IMG/VR virus record: IMGVR_UViG_3300012920_000219
Span: 1-26,526 of that record
DNA from: a virus
Length of the DNA stretch: 26,526 nt
Strand: one strand, 5' to 3'
Both the position numbers and the translations under genes were made by a program. Below are positions 9,238 through 18,010 of the stretch, one piece after another (positions within the stretch are counted from its first letter, which is position 1; each line of letters opens with the position of its first letter). Below the pieces are notes generated by a model. It saw only the letters and a list, made by a program, of their open reading frames with translations, was not told the origin of the DNA and ran no database searches.

Positions 9238-12200
9238 ATGCCTGAATTAAGACATCATTTTCGTTCAGGTAAAATGAATAAAGACCTGGACGAAAGATTA
9301 GTTCCTAATGGTGAATATAGAGACGCAAATAATATTGAAATTTCAACTTCAGAAAGTGATGATGTAGGCGCAATTCAAAATGTTATAGGTAATACAAAAA
9401 TTATTGGTAAAACATACGATGCAAACGCCCAAGCTATTACCGCTAATTGGAGCGGATTCGGCTTAACTAATGCAAAAGCTATAGGAAGTGTAGTTGATAA
9501 TGAAAATGATAAAATATATTGGTTTATAACATCTGACGAAGCTGATTGTATTGCTGAATATGATGATGTTAAAGGCATTATAGCACCTGTTTTAGTTGAC
9601 GCAAACAATATATTAAACTTTTCGTCTGACCAATATATATCAGGCATTAATATTTTACAAGGTTTATTATTATGGACAGATAATAAATCTGAGCCTAAGC
9701 AAATAGATATAGCTATATTTAAATCAGGGTGTTCAGGTGATTTTACAACACATACAAAATATACAGGTCAATTAATACCGAGTGCAGAATTATCGTCTGC
9801 GTCTAATTTTTTAGAAGAACATATAACAGTAGCTAGATTAGCGCCAATGAGTGCTCCTACACTAACAATGAGCTCTTCCACAAGAGGCGGTAATGGAACA
9901 GGTTCTAATGAAGTTATTATAACTAATGCTGTTTCTACCACATTTACAGATACAGAAGGTGTTGCAAAATCTCCTGGAACACAACTTACATTAAGTTTTT
10001 CCCCTTTGCCAAATTGGTTAGTAGGAGATACAATAACTTGTACAGCTACTTATGAAGAATTAGGGCAACAAGAAACATACACAATAACATTATTAATTAA
10101 TAGTATAAGCGCATCTAATGTATTTACGTGTACAATACAAAGTATACCATTAGAAATACCTCATGTAGCTTTAATTTGGGAAGCTTTATTAAGTGAAGAA
10201 GGTGTATTATTTGAAAAGAAATTTGTTAGATTTGGATATAGATGGAAATATTACAACGGGCAATATTCTACGTTTTCACCCTTTAGTGAATTAGCATTTT
10301 TACCAGATACTTTTGAATATTTATCAACAGATGGCCATAATGAGGGTATGATAAATAATCTTAGACAACTAACAGTAAATATAACAGAATCAAGACCAAT
10401 TGATGTAGAAGAGGTTGAAATACTTTATAAAGAGTCTAATAATCAAAATGTTTATGTAGTTGATTGTCTTAAATATGCTTCTGATGGTTCATTCCCAACA
10501 ACATATGCGTTAGAATCTGAAATAATTACAAAAGTAGTTGAATCAAATCAGATAATTAGACCTTGGGATAACGTTCCAAGAAAAGCTTTAGCACAGGAAG
10601 TTACTGCAAATAGGCTTATTTTTGGTAACTATTTACAAAATTATGATATATTAGACTTTAATTTACCAGATATTAGCATGTTTATATCCCAAGCTGCTAT
10701 TACAACTCTTAAAGAACCTGAATTATCTGTAAAATCATTAAGAACATACCAAGCAGGTGTTGCTTATATAGATAAATATAATAGACAATCACCTGTGTTT
10801 ACAAGCGCATCTGCATCAAAACAAACAAGTAAATCTTATGCACCAACTGTTAACAGTATAAGTGTAACCTTAAATAATCAACCACCAGATTGGGCAACAC
10901 ATTTTAAATATTTTATAAAAGAAACTTCTAATGAATATTATAATTTAGCATTAGATAGATATTATTTAGCTGAAGATGGTAATGTTTGGTTAAGTTTTCC
11001 TTCTTCTGAAAGAAATAAAATAACTGAAGAAAGTTATTTAATATTAAAGAAAAAACATGACTCTGATGAATTTGTAGCTACTAAATCAAGATATAAAATA
11101 TTAGATATACAAAATGAAGCACCTGATTTTCTTAAATTAAAAGAAAGAGCTATTGGTACAGCCGCAGTTGAAGCTAGAAGCTCGAATATACCTCAGGTAG
11201 GTAGTATATCTTTTGAATTTAGAGGGCCTGATCCAGCTAATAATGTTAGTTTTGGTAGTGGGTTTTCTTCAGATTCAGTTGTACAATTAGCGGTTGCTGG
11301 TGTTAAAACAGATAAATATAAAGTTGTAACTGGTGGACCAACAGGTAATAAAGATACAACTGGAAGTAATGATGAATTAGAATTTGTTTATAAAGTAACA
11401 TTAGAAGAACCATTAAAAAGCGGTGATAGCAGCGTTTTATCAAATATAAGCTCTGGTACTGAATTTGAAGTTATATTATTTGAGGAAAAATTTGAAAGAA
11501 AAGCAGAATTTTATGGTAGATTTTTTGCTAAAATAAACAGAGATGGTAATTTTGATACTAATATTATAGAGTCTTTTCCTGAAGAAAATGAACAATTTGG
11601 TATATCTGATGCTAGAACTATATTTGGCAATGCACAAAATACAGGTCCTGGAGACGGAACACAAGAGGCATCTTGGTTTGATACGCAAGCTAGAAGAAGA
11701 AAAGTAACTCAAGCCAATAATGGACATCCAAAACTAGGTTCCAATACAATGCGATTATTGTATACTGCTTCACCTAAGTCTGGATCAAGAAGCTTTGATA
11801 AAGCAAATACTATAAATAACTTCTTAAAAGCAATATCTACAACAGGTACTTTATTTAGGTTTAAAGGTAGCGGAACAGATGCTCTAGGCGAAATATATAA
11901 AGTAACAGCCGCTACTATAGAATACAAATATAGAAGAAATAGAAAAAGATTAGCATCAAGTAAAAGAAGAGAATATAATGTAACATTTGAACATTATAAA
12001 AATGCCACGCCTTATGAAGACCCATTTGTATATCCTTCTTCGGGTAGTGCATCTAATTTTATAGATGAAATACAAATAATTGAAAACGTAATACAAACAG
12101 ATGTAGAAGTTTTAACATCATCTAACCCTGCAATATGGGAAACAGAACCTAAAGAAGCTGTTGATTTAGATTTGTATTATGAAACAGGTATATCAAGACC

Positions 12201-15200
12201 GATTGCTCAACATGGTCAAACTCATGTATTAGACTTTAAAAATTGTTACTCATTTGGTAATGGTGTTGAATCTGATAGAATAAATGATGACTTTAATGCT
12301 CCTAGAATTGATAAAGGTGTTAAAATATCTACAGTATTAGACGAACCATATAAGCAAGAAATAAAGAAAACTGGTTTAATATTTTCAGGTATATTTAATT
12401 CGACTAGCGGTATTAATAGATTAAATCAATTTATACAAGGTGAACCTATAACTAAAGATTTAAATCCACATTACGGCAGTATACAAAAATTACATTCAAG
12501 AAATACTGATTTAATAACTTTTTGTGAAGATAAAGTATTAAAAATACTAGCTAATAAAGATGCTTTATTTGAAGCAGGAGGAAATGCACAATTAACAGCA
12601 ACAAATAGAGTTTTAGGACAATCAGTACCGTTTTTAGGAAATTATGGCATAAGTAAAAATCCTGAATCTTTTGCAGAACACGCGTTTAGAGTGTATTTTA
12701 CAGATAAAAACAGAGGTGCTGTATTAAGATTATCAATGGACGGTTTAACACCTATATCTGACGCTGGAATGAAAGATTATTTTCATGATAATTTGCCAGG
12801 AGCAAATAAGCTTATAGGTAGCTATGATACTAAAAAAGGATGTTACAATTTAACTTTACCAACAACAACTGTAAGTTTTGACGAACAGGTAAGAGGTTGG
12901 CCAAGTTTTAAATCTTTTATACCTGAAACTGCACAATCTTTAAATAACAAATATTTTACATATAATGCTGGTGAATTATGGATTCACAACAATGAAGTTA
13001 GAAATAATTTTTATGGTGTACAATATGAGTCTGACGTTACTGTATTATTAAATGATGCAGCTGATTCAATAAAAGGTTATAAAACATTAAATTATACTGG
13101 TTCTGCATCAAGAAAATATACTAATAATTATGATGCAGGCAATAATTATAGTAATCCTACATCAACAAATACAAAAGGTTGGTATTGTGATTTTATAAAA
13201 ACAAATGAGCAAAGTGGTTTTGTTAAAGAATTTATAAAGAAAGAAGGTAAATACTTTAATCAAATAAAAGGCGATGCTACTACAATTGATAATTTAGATA
13301 GTAAAGAATTAAGTGTACAAGGTATTGGACAATTAACAGCAATATCAGGCGATACAGCATTAGATGATAGAACAGTTACAGTATCATTAACAGGTATTGC
13401 AAATACAACGAATCCAGGAGCTACATTTGATGTTACAATAGGCACAGAAATACATAGTACAAATTCAAGTATTACAATATTAATAACACCAAATACGGGA
13501 AGCACATTAACAGCAAGCGATCTTAGCGTAGGCACTACAGGAACATATGTTGATAGTGTTAGTTTTGCACAAGATGGTGCTAATGTTATTGCGACAGTAA
13601 ACTTTACAGACGGTGTTAACATGCCTAGCAGTGATTTAGCAATTAACTTAGCTGTAACGGGTGATGGTGTTTTAAATAATTATTTACTAAATGATTTAGT
13701 TATAAAAAGTCAAACTAATTCAAATATAACTACAACTATTAGCTATTCCGGCTCTGGTAACGCTACAGCAGAAGCTACAAATTCTGCTACAGGTTTACCT
13801 AGCACATATACAACTACCGCAACGGTTGCAACAGTTACACTAGATTTAGATACTGGATATAATTTTAAAGAACAACCAGATTTTAAAATAACTAAACAAG
13901 ATGATGATCCAGAAAGTGAATATATAATTACTTTCCAGGATAAAGATACAAGTAACGCTAATATAACTATAGGTTCGGGTGGTAAAACACTTGCAGATGT
14001 AGATAAGAGGGTTTATACAATACAGTATAAATATCCTGCGGCAAATACTGATGATAATGAAATTATATTTAGCAGTGCTTCTGTTTTAGAAAATGATGCA
14101 GACACTAATAAAATTACAGGATATAGAGTTGTTAACGGTAATGTTGTTCCTAGGTTTGCAACTAATAAAGAAGTTAGAGTTTTTGGTGCCGTAGGTGCAG
14201 ATTTTAGATTTAAAAACTTTACAACATCAACAGGTAGCACTTCGGGCTCAAGCACAACATTAACACTTACAGCTGTCAATAATGACATTCATGTGGGTAT
14301 GTTAGTTACAGGAACAGGTATAAGTGGCACAGTAACTGTAGTTAGTGTTAGCGGAACATCAGTTACACTTTCAAGCGCACAAACTATTAGTAGTACAACA
14401 ATAACATTTACAGAGTGGTGGAACGGCACAACGTTTGTTGGTTCTGAAACAGATTTAGAAATACCAAGTGCTGGTTATTATTCAATTTTAGTTCCATTCC
14501 TTGAAACTACTGTTACAAGAAGATATTATATACAAATTGAAGCTATTAGCCCAACAACACTATTAAGTCCTTTACAAGGTAATATATATGACTCTTCTAA
14601 CGCTGTTTTAAATCCATTCTATATAAATCAATATGCTGATGTTACAGTAAGCTTAAATGCGTCTCAAACAGCTGATTTCACTATTACATCAAGTGCTGCA
14701 ACTAAGTCATATACTGCAAGTGCATATCCTGTTGAAGGATCTGACTTTTCAAAAATTGCTTTAAGCTTAACAGCTACAGCAACAAATAATATAACTAAAA
14801 CTAGAGACCCTGAGATTGAAGATTTTACAGGATTTGTATCAACACCAGCTGATGAAGATCATTCTATATTTACAAATGATTTTGAATTAGATTTTGATTT
14901 ACCTGTTGTTACTATAAATAACTCAGCATCACCAAAAACAGTTACAATAACTGGTGATATGTTTATTAATAAATATGGTAGCGGTGATTTAACAAGCACG
15001 TTGCCTTTAAATGATTTTCTTACTGTTTCTGGCGGCTCTGGTGGTGGTGGTTCTAGACAATTATCAGTTACAGTAACGGGTGATGCAAGCGGTATAATAG
15101 TAGGTGATCACAGATTTAGTTATAATGATGGTAATGGAAATAGTGGTACACTTGTAAAAGCTATAGATGTTGGTACTTTATCACTTACTAGTTTAACAAG

Positions 15201-15447
15201 CGGTTCTGGTGTTATGTATGGTAATTTCCATGGTAATTCATTATCACAAATAACTTTAAATATATCATCAACATCTAGCTCAGCAATTAGTCAAACACAA
15301 GAATTAACAATTACAAAAACAAGTTTAGTTGGTGTAGCTCCATCACAGGATTTACACTATAATTGGACTGCAAAAACAGACGAAGTAATATCATCAACAT
15401 CAGATGTATCATTTACAATAGATGTAGATTTAGCTTACGTCCCTTAA
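9238..15447 (+). CDS. Giant tail nozzle/stabilisation-like protein with adhesin-like C-terminus
   Basis: At 2069 aa this is one of two giant virion proteins here. Its N-terminus (HHFRSGKMNKDLDERLVPNG, then EYRDANNIEI) resembles the opening of tail tubular B/stabilisation-type proteins in marine podoviruses and crAss-like phages. Repeated beta segments follow (NDKIYWFITSDEADCIAEY and LQGLLLWTDN near 85-150; FVRFGYRWKYYNGQYSTFSP near 330-350), suggesting a propeller-like nozzle. A well-conserved-looking block lies at 1092-1190 (LITFCEDKVLKILANKDALF; NKDRGAVL-like DKNRGAVLRLSMDGLTPISD). From about 1360 to the end the chain is Thr/Ser/Gly-rich with Ig-like beta repeats. A segment at 1662-1725 (VGMLVTGTGISGTVTVVSV) is of the kind found in phage fibres and adhesins. 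No separate tail-fibre gene is seen nearby, so the C-terminus may supply receptor binding. It is much longer than T7 gp12 (about 800 aa). Confidence 0.72.
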   Translation: MPELRHHFRSGKMNKDLDERLVPNGEYRDANNIEISTSESDDVGAIQNVIGNTKIIGKTYDANAQAITANWSGFGLTNAKAIGSVVDNENDKIYWFITSDEADCIAEYDDVKGIIAPVLVDANNILNFSSDQYISGINILQGLLLWTDNKSEPKQIDIAIFKSGCSGDFTTHTKYTGQLIPSAELSSASNFLEEHITVARLAPMSAPTLTMSSSTRGGNGTGSNEVIITNAVSTTFTDTEGVAKSPGTQLTLSFSPLPNWLVGDTITCTATYEELGQQETYTITLLINSISASNVFTCTIQSIPLEIPHVALIWEALLSEEGVLFEKKFVRFGYRWKYYNGQYSTFSPFSELAFLPDTFEYLSTDGHNEGMINNLRQLTVNITESRPIDVEEVEILYKESNNQNVYVVDCLKYASDGSFPTTYALESEIITKVVESNQIIRPWDNVPRKALAQEVTANRLIFGNYLQNYDILDFNLPDISMFISQAAITTLKEPELSVKSLRTYQAGVAYIDKYNRQSPVFTSASASKQTSKSYAPTVNSISVTLNNQPPDWATHFKYFIKETSNEYYNLALDRYYLAEDGNVWLSFPSSERNKITEESYLILKKKHDSDEFVATKSRYKILDIQNEAPDFLKLKERAIGTAAVEARSSNIPQVGSISFEFRGPDPANNVSFGSGFSSDSVVQLAVAGVKTDKYKVVTGGPTGNKDTTGSNDELEFVYKVTLEEPLKSGDSSVLSNISSGTEFEVILFEEKFERKAEFYGRFFAKINRDGNFDTNIIESFPEENEQFGISDARTIFGNAQNTGPGDGTQEASWFDTQARRRKVTQANNGHPKLGSNTMRLLYTASPKSGSRSFDKANTINNFLKAISTTGTLFRFKGSGTDALGEIYKVTAATIEYKYRRNRKRLASSKRREYNVTFEHYKNATPYEDPFVYPSSGSASNFIDEIQIIENVIQTDVEVLTSSNPAIWETEPKEAVDLDLYYETGISRPIAQHGQTHVLDFKNCYSFGNGVESDRINDDFNAPRIDKGVKISTVLDEPYKQEIKKTGLIFSGIFNSTSGINRLNQFIQGEPITKDLNPHYGSIQKLHSRNTDLITFCEDKVLKILANKDALFEAGGNAQLTATNRVLGQSVPFLGNYGISKNPESFAEHAFRVYFTDKNRGAVLRLSMDGLTPISDAGMKDYFHDNLPGANKLIGSYDTKKGCYNLTLPTTTVSFDEQVRGWPSFKSFIPETAQSLNNKYFTYNAGELWIHNNEVRNNFYGVQYESDVTVLLNDAADSIKGYKTLNYTGSASRKYTNNYDAGNNYSNPTSTNTKGWYCDFIKTNEQSGFVKEFIKKEGKYFNQIKGDATTIDNLDSKELSVQGIGQLTAISGDTALDDRTVTVSLTGIANTTNPGATFDVTIGTEIHSTNSSITILITPNTGSTLTASDLSVGTTGTYVDSVSFAQDGANVIATVNFTDGVNMPSSDLAINLAVTGDGVLNNYLLNDLVIKSQTNSNITTTISYSGSGNATAEATNSATGLPSTYTTTATVATVTLDLDTGYNFKEQPDFKITKQDDDPESEYIITFQDKDTSNANITIGSGGKTLADVDKRVYTIQYKYPAANTDDNEIIFSSASVLENDADTNKITGYRVVNGNVVPRFATNKEVRVFGAVGADFRFKNFTTSTGSTSGSSTTLTLTAVNNDIHVGMLVTGTGISGTVTVVSVSGTSVTLSSAQTISSTTITFTEWWNGTTFVGSETDLEIPSAGYYSILVPFLETTVTRRYYIQIEAISPTTLLSPLQGNIYDSSNAVLNPFYINQYADVTVSLNASQTADFTITSSAATKSYTASAYPVEGSDFSKIALSLTATATNNITKTRDPEIEDFTGFVSTPADEDHSIFTNDFELDFDLPVVTINNSASPKTVTITGDMFINKYGSGDLTSTLPLNDFLTVSGGSGGGGSRQLSVTVTGDASGIIVGDHRFSYNDGNGNSGTLVKAIDVGTLSLTSLTSGSGVMYGNFHGNSLSQITLNISSTSSSAISQTQELTITKTSLVGVAPSQDLHYNWTAKTDEVISSTSDVSFTIDVDLAYVP

Positions 15448-15457
15448 TTTATAAAAT

Positions 15458-15775
15458 ATGCCTAATATAACAATGACATTCCCAAATATCAATGATTCTG
15501 TACAAATAGGTGACACTATATATTATCAGAATACATCAGGTACTATTATTGAAATGGGTACTGCTACAGCAATTACAGCTACTACAATAAGTTGTAATAT
15601 AGGTGGCACTGTTGTTAGGCCAACAGCAAATGATTTTATATTATTTAGTAAAGATAACAGGTCGCATATATCTGCACTAAGAGGTTATTTTGCTGAAGTA
15701 AAAATGAAAAACGATCAAACAACACAATGCGAACTATACGATGTTGGTAGCGAGATATTTGAGTCTAGCCGTTAA
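15458..15775 (+). CDS. Small beta-rich virion protein
   Basis: This 105-aa protein is probably structural. It has alternating hydrophobic/Thr-rich beta strands (DSVQIGDTIYYQN, TATAITATTISCNIGG) followed by KDNRSHISALRGYFAEVKMK and an ending SEIFESSR. The pattern of a beta domain, then SALRGYFAEV-like sequence, then a Ser/Arg end resembles a short virion-protein family repeatedly seen in marine phage genomes; I recall the pattern but not a function. It starts 10 nt after the giant nozzle-like gene and would be co-translated with it, so a tail-associated role is likely. No enzyme motif or membrane segment is present. Confidence 0.6.
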   Translation: MPNITMTFPNINDSVQIGDTIYYQNTSGTIIEMGTATAITATTISCNIGGTVVRPTANDFILFSKDNRSHISALRGYFAEVKMKNDQTTQCELYDVGSEIFESSR

Positions 15776-15804
15776 CATGTAATTATAATATAAACTAAAC
15801 AATT

Positions 15805-16500
15805 ATGGATCCAACAGGAATGATAGCGTCAGCCGGCGTACAAGCAGCAGGACAGGCATTAGGCGGGATAGTAAAATTCGGTGCTAGCTTGTTTGGTGGA
15901 GGTAAACGAAGACGTGAACAAAGAGAGGCCGCAAAACAATTAGCAGCTGAAAGAAGTAAATTTGAGCAATTAGATACAGGCAATGTATATGAAAATATAG
16001 AAAATACATTTGAAGATTTAACTGTAAATACACAAGCAGCGGATTTTGCAGCTCAGCAAAGTCAAGCGGCTAATGCTAATATTATGTCTGGTTTAGCCGG
16101 AGCAGCGGGTGGATCCGGTATTGCTGCTTTAGCACAATCTATGGCTAACTCACAAGCACAACAAGCACAACAAGCGTCAGCAAGTATTGCACAACAAGAA
16201 CAATCAAATGCTAGATTAGCTGCACAAGGTGAAAGTCAAAGGCAAATGGCAATAGCAGGTGGTGAAGCACAATCACAAAAAATGGCTTACGAAAAACAAA
16301 GTACATTACTTGGTATGGCGCAGCAAAGAAAAGCAGCAGCAGATCAAGCTAGACAAGATGCTACCAACCAGTTAGTTGGAGGATTAACAGATATGGCAGG
16401 AGGTGCAGCAGGAGCTATGATGGCTAACAAAGGTTTAAAAAACACAGTTACTGGCGTAGATAGCGCAGGAGATCCAACTTACCACAAAGGATTATTTTAA
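15805..16500 (+). CDS. Candidate internal virion (ejection) protein, gp14-like
   Basis: This 231-aa protein is Ala, Gln and Gly-rich. The first 33 residues are hydrophobic and small (MIASAGVQAAGQALGG, FGASLFGGG) and are followed by a basic cluster KRRREQR at about 34-40, a pattern suited to membrane insertion. Residues 90-210 form a long Ala/Gln helical region (QAQQAQQASASIAQQEQ), and the C-terminus is Gly/Ala-rich. In size and composition it resembles T7 gp14-type ejected proteins that enter the cell envelope during DNA delivery. It is the first and smallest of three consecutive genes (231, 498, 2115 aa) whose size progression parallels T7 gp14-gp15-gp16. This is inference by composition and order. 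Confidence 0.6.
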   Translation: MDPTGMIASAGVQAAGQALGGIVKFGASLFGGGKRRREQREAAKQLAAERSKFEQLDTGNVYENIENTFEDLTVNTQAADFAAQQSQAANANIMSGLAGAAGGSGIAALAQSMANSQAQQAQQASASIAQQEQSNARLAAQGESQRQMAIAGGEAQSQKMAYEKQSTLLGMAQQRKAAADQARQDATNQLVGGLTDMAGGAAGAMMANKGLKNTVTGVDSAGDPTYHKGLF

Positions 16501-16513
16501 TAAATAAAAAATT

Positions 16514-18010
16514 ATGGCAGATAAAAATTTAATATTAGGAGCAAGATTAGCAGCAGGCGGGTTTAATACTGGCCTAGCAGACGTGGTAGATAAAAGTATT
16601 GCAAGAGCTACTAAAAATATTACTGGTATATTTGAAGCACAAGCTGAATATGCGGCTGAGATTGATAGAAGAGCTTTTGATATTATTAATCAGTTTCCGC
16701 CAGATATAAATTTTTCTAAATTAGATCCTCAGCATGTAGAAGCACTACAAGCATGGTCTACAGCTAAGAAAGAAGACTATTTTAAAAAAGCACAACAACT
16801 TGCTAAAACAAGAGTAAATAGTCCTGAATTTTTAACTTTACAAACAGAGTTAAATCAGATAAAACAAGCTTATGTAAATGCAAATGATAATTTAATAAAT
16901 TTACAAGCTAAAAGAACAACATATACACAAGATAGAGGAGATGAATTAATTTCATCAGGTATGCACAAAGAGGATATAAATTTAGAAGCATTAGATAAAT
17001 TATTATTACCAGACGGTTTAGAATATAAAGTAGCATATGATGACTTTGGTAATCCTACATATACTGTTGGGGATAAAAAAATTACCATGAAAGATTTAGA
17101 CTGGTATTCTATAGATAATAAATTTGCACAATTTGCAGGCGAGCAATCTGTAAAAGTGCAAAATGCTGGTATAAAAGGATTAGAATTAAAACCTGGGACA
17201 GCAATGTATGATCAATTAATGCTTAGTCTTGATTCACAATTAAGAGGACAGGAAAGATTTAAATCTATTTTAAATGATAAAATGTTTAATGATGTTGGAT
17301 TAGATTTTACACCAGACCAAATTGCTAAGTTTTCAAAAGATCCGGCTGGTGCAAAAGAAGCTATTAAGCAAAAAATGATGTCTCATTATATGAATATTAA
17401 TGGAGCCGCTTATAAGTCTTATATAAATACACTTAATGCTCAAAATAATAATAACAATTCATATTCTGCTGGTGATCAATTTGATTTAGATGCTGCTGCG
17501 GGAACTGTAAAAGATGCAATAACATTTATAAATAGTAGGCCAGACGTAAACGCAATAAAAAGAGTAATAGGACAAACAGACTTAGAAGGAAGTGCTAAAT
17601 ATGCTACTGGTGCGGAAATTATAAAAAGATTTGGAGAAGATAAAGCTGCGGGGGTAGGTGTTACTAAAGAAGATAATAACAAATTGTATTATGCCGCTGT
17701 TGATGGACAAGGTGGAACACAATACAGGGTTGTGCCTTTAGATCAAAATGATCAAGGTGCGTTGTTTGATTTTTACATGAACGCATATAACATTTCACCT
17801 GAAGTATCGGCTATATATAAAAGCCGACTAAATCTCGGTACTTTTACACCTGTAAATAATAATACAAATCCTTTAGCTAATCCAATTAATCTTAGCGATG
17901 GTGATTTACAAAAGATTAATGATTATATAAATGAAATGGGGATTAGTCTTAATAATGTAAATAGAACAGGCACACCTAAATCAGACGAAGAATTAATTAC
18001 AGAATTTTAA
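16514..18010 (+). CDS. Candidate internal virion (ejection) protein, gp15-like
   Basis: This 498-aa, largely helical protein has no enzyme motif. Its N-terminus (LILGARLAAGGFNTGLAD) is small-residue-rich, and residues 30-140 are long charged helices (IFEAQAEYAAEIDRRAFDII; AWSTAKKEDYFKKAQQLAK). An Asn-rich linker (NNNNNS) occurs near residue 315. The C-terminus is acidic (SDEELITEF). Its stop codon directly abuts the ATG of the 2115-aa gene (TTTTAAATGG), a layout that favours coupled, roughly stoichiometric synthesis. Placement between the gp14-like and giant proteins suggests the middle member of an ejectosome. T7 gp15 is about 750 aa, so this one is shorter. Confidence 0.55.
   Translation: MADKNLILGARLAAGGFNTGLADVVDKSIARATKNITGIFEAQAEYAAEIDRRAFDIINQFPPDINFSKLDPQHVEALQAWSTAKKEDYFKKAQQLAKTRVNSPEFLTLQTELNQIKQAYVNANDNLINLQAKRTTYTQDRGDELISSGMHKEDINLEALDKLLLPDGLEYKVAYDDFGNPTYTVGDKKITMKDLDWYSIDNKFAQFAGEQSVKVQNAGIKGLELKPGTAMYDQLMLSLDSQLRGQERFKSILNDKMFNDVGLDFTPDQIAKFSKDPAGAKEAIKQKMMSHYMNINGAAYKSYINTLNAQNNNNNSYSAGDQFDLDAAAGTVKDAITFINSRPDVNAIKRVIGQTDLEGSAKYATGAEIIKRFGEDKAAGVGVTKEDNNKLYYAAVDGQGGTQYRVVPLDQNDQGALFDFYMNAYNISPEVSAIYKSRLNLGTFTPVNNNTNPLANPINLSDGDLQKINDYINEMGISLNNVNRTGTPKSDEELITEF

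Noticed and set aside
13260-13622. 120-aa antisense frame rich in Val, Pro and Ser inside the 2069-aa gene
   Set aside because: It mirrors the Thr/Ser-rich repeats of the sense strand; the hydrophobic composition follows from the complement of ACA/ACT codons.
14013-14288. 91-aa antisense frame with hydrophobic stretches
   Set aside because: Same explanation as for 13260-13622; no plausible start context.
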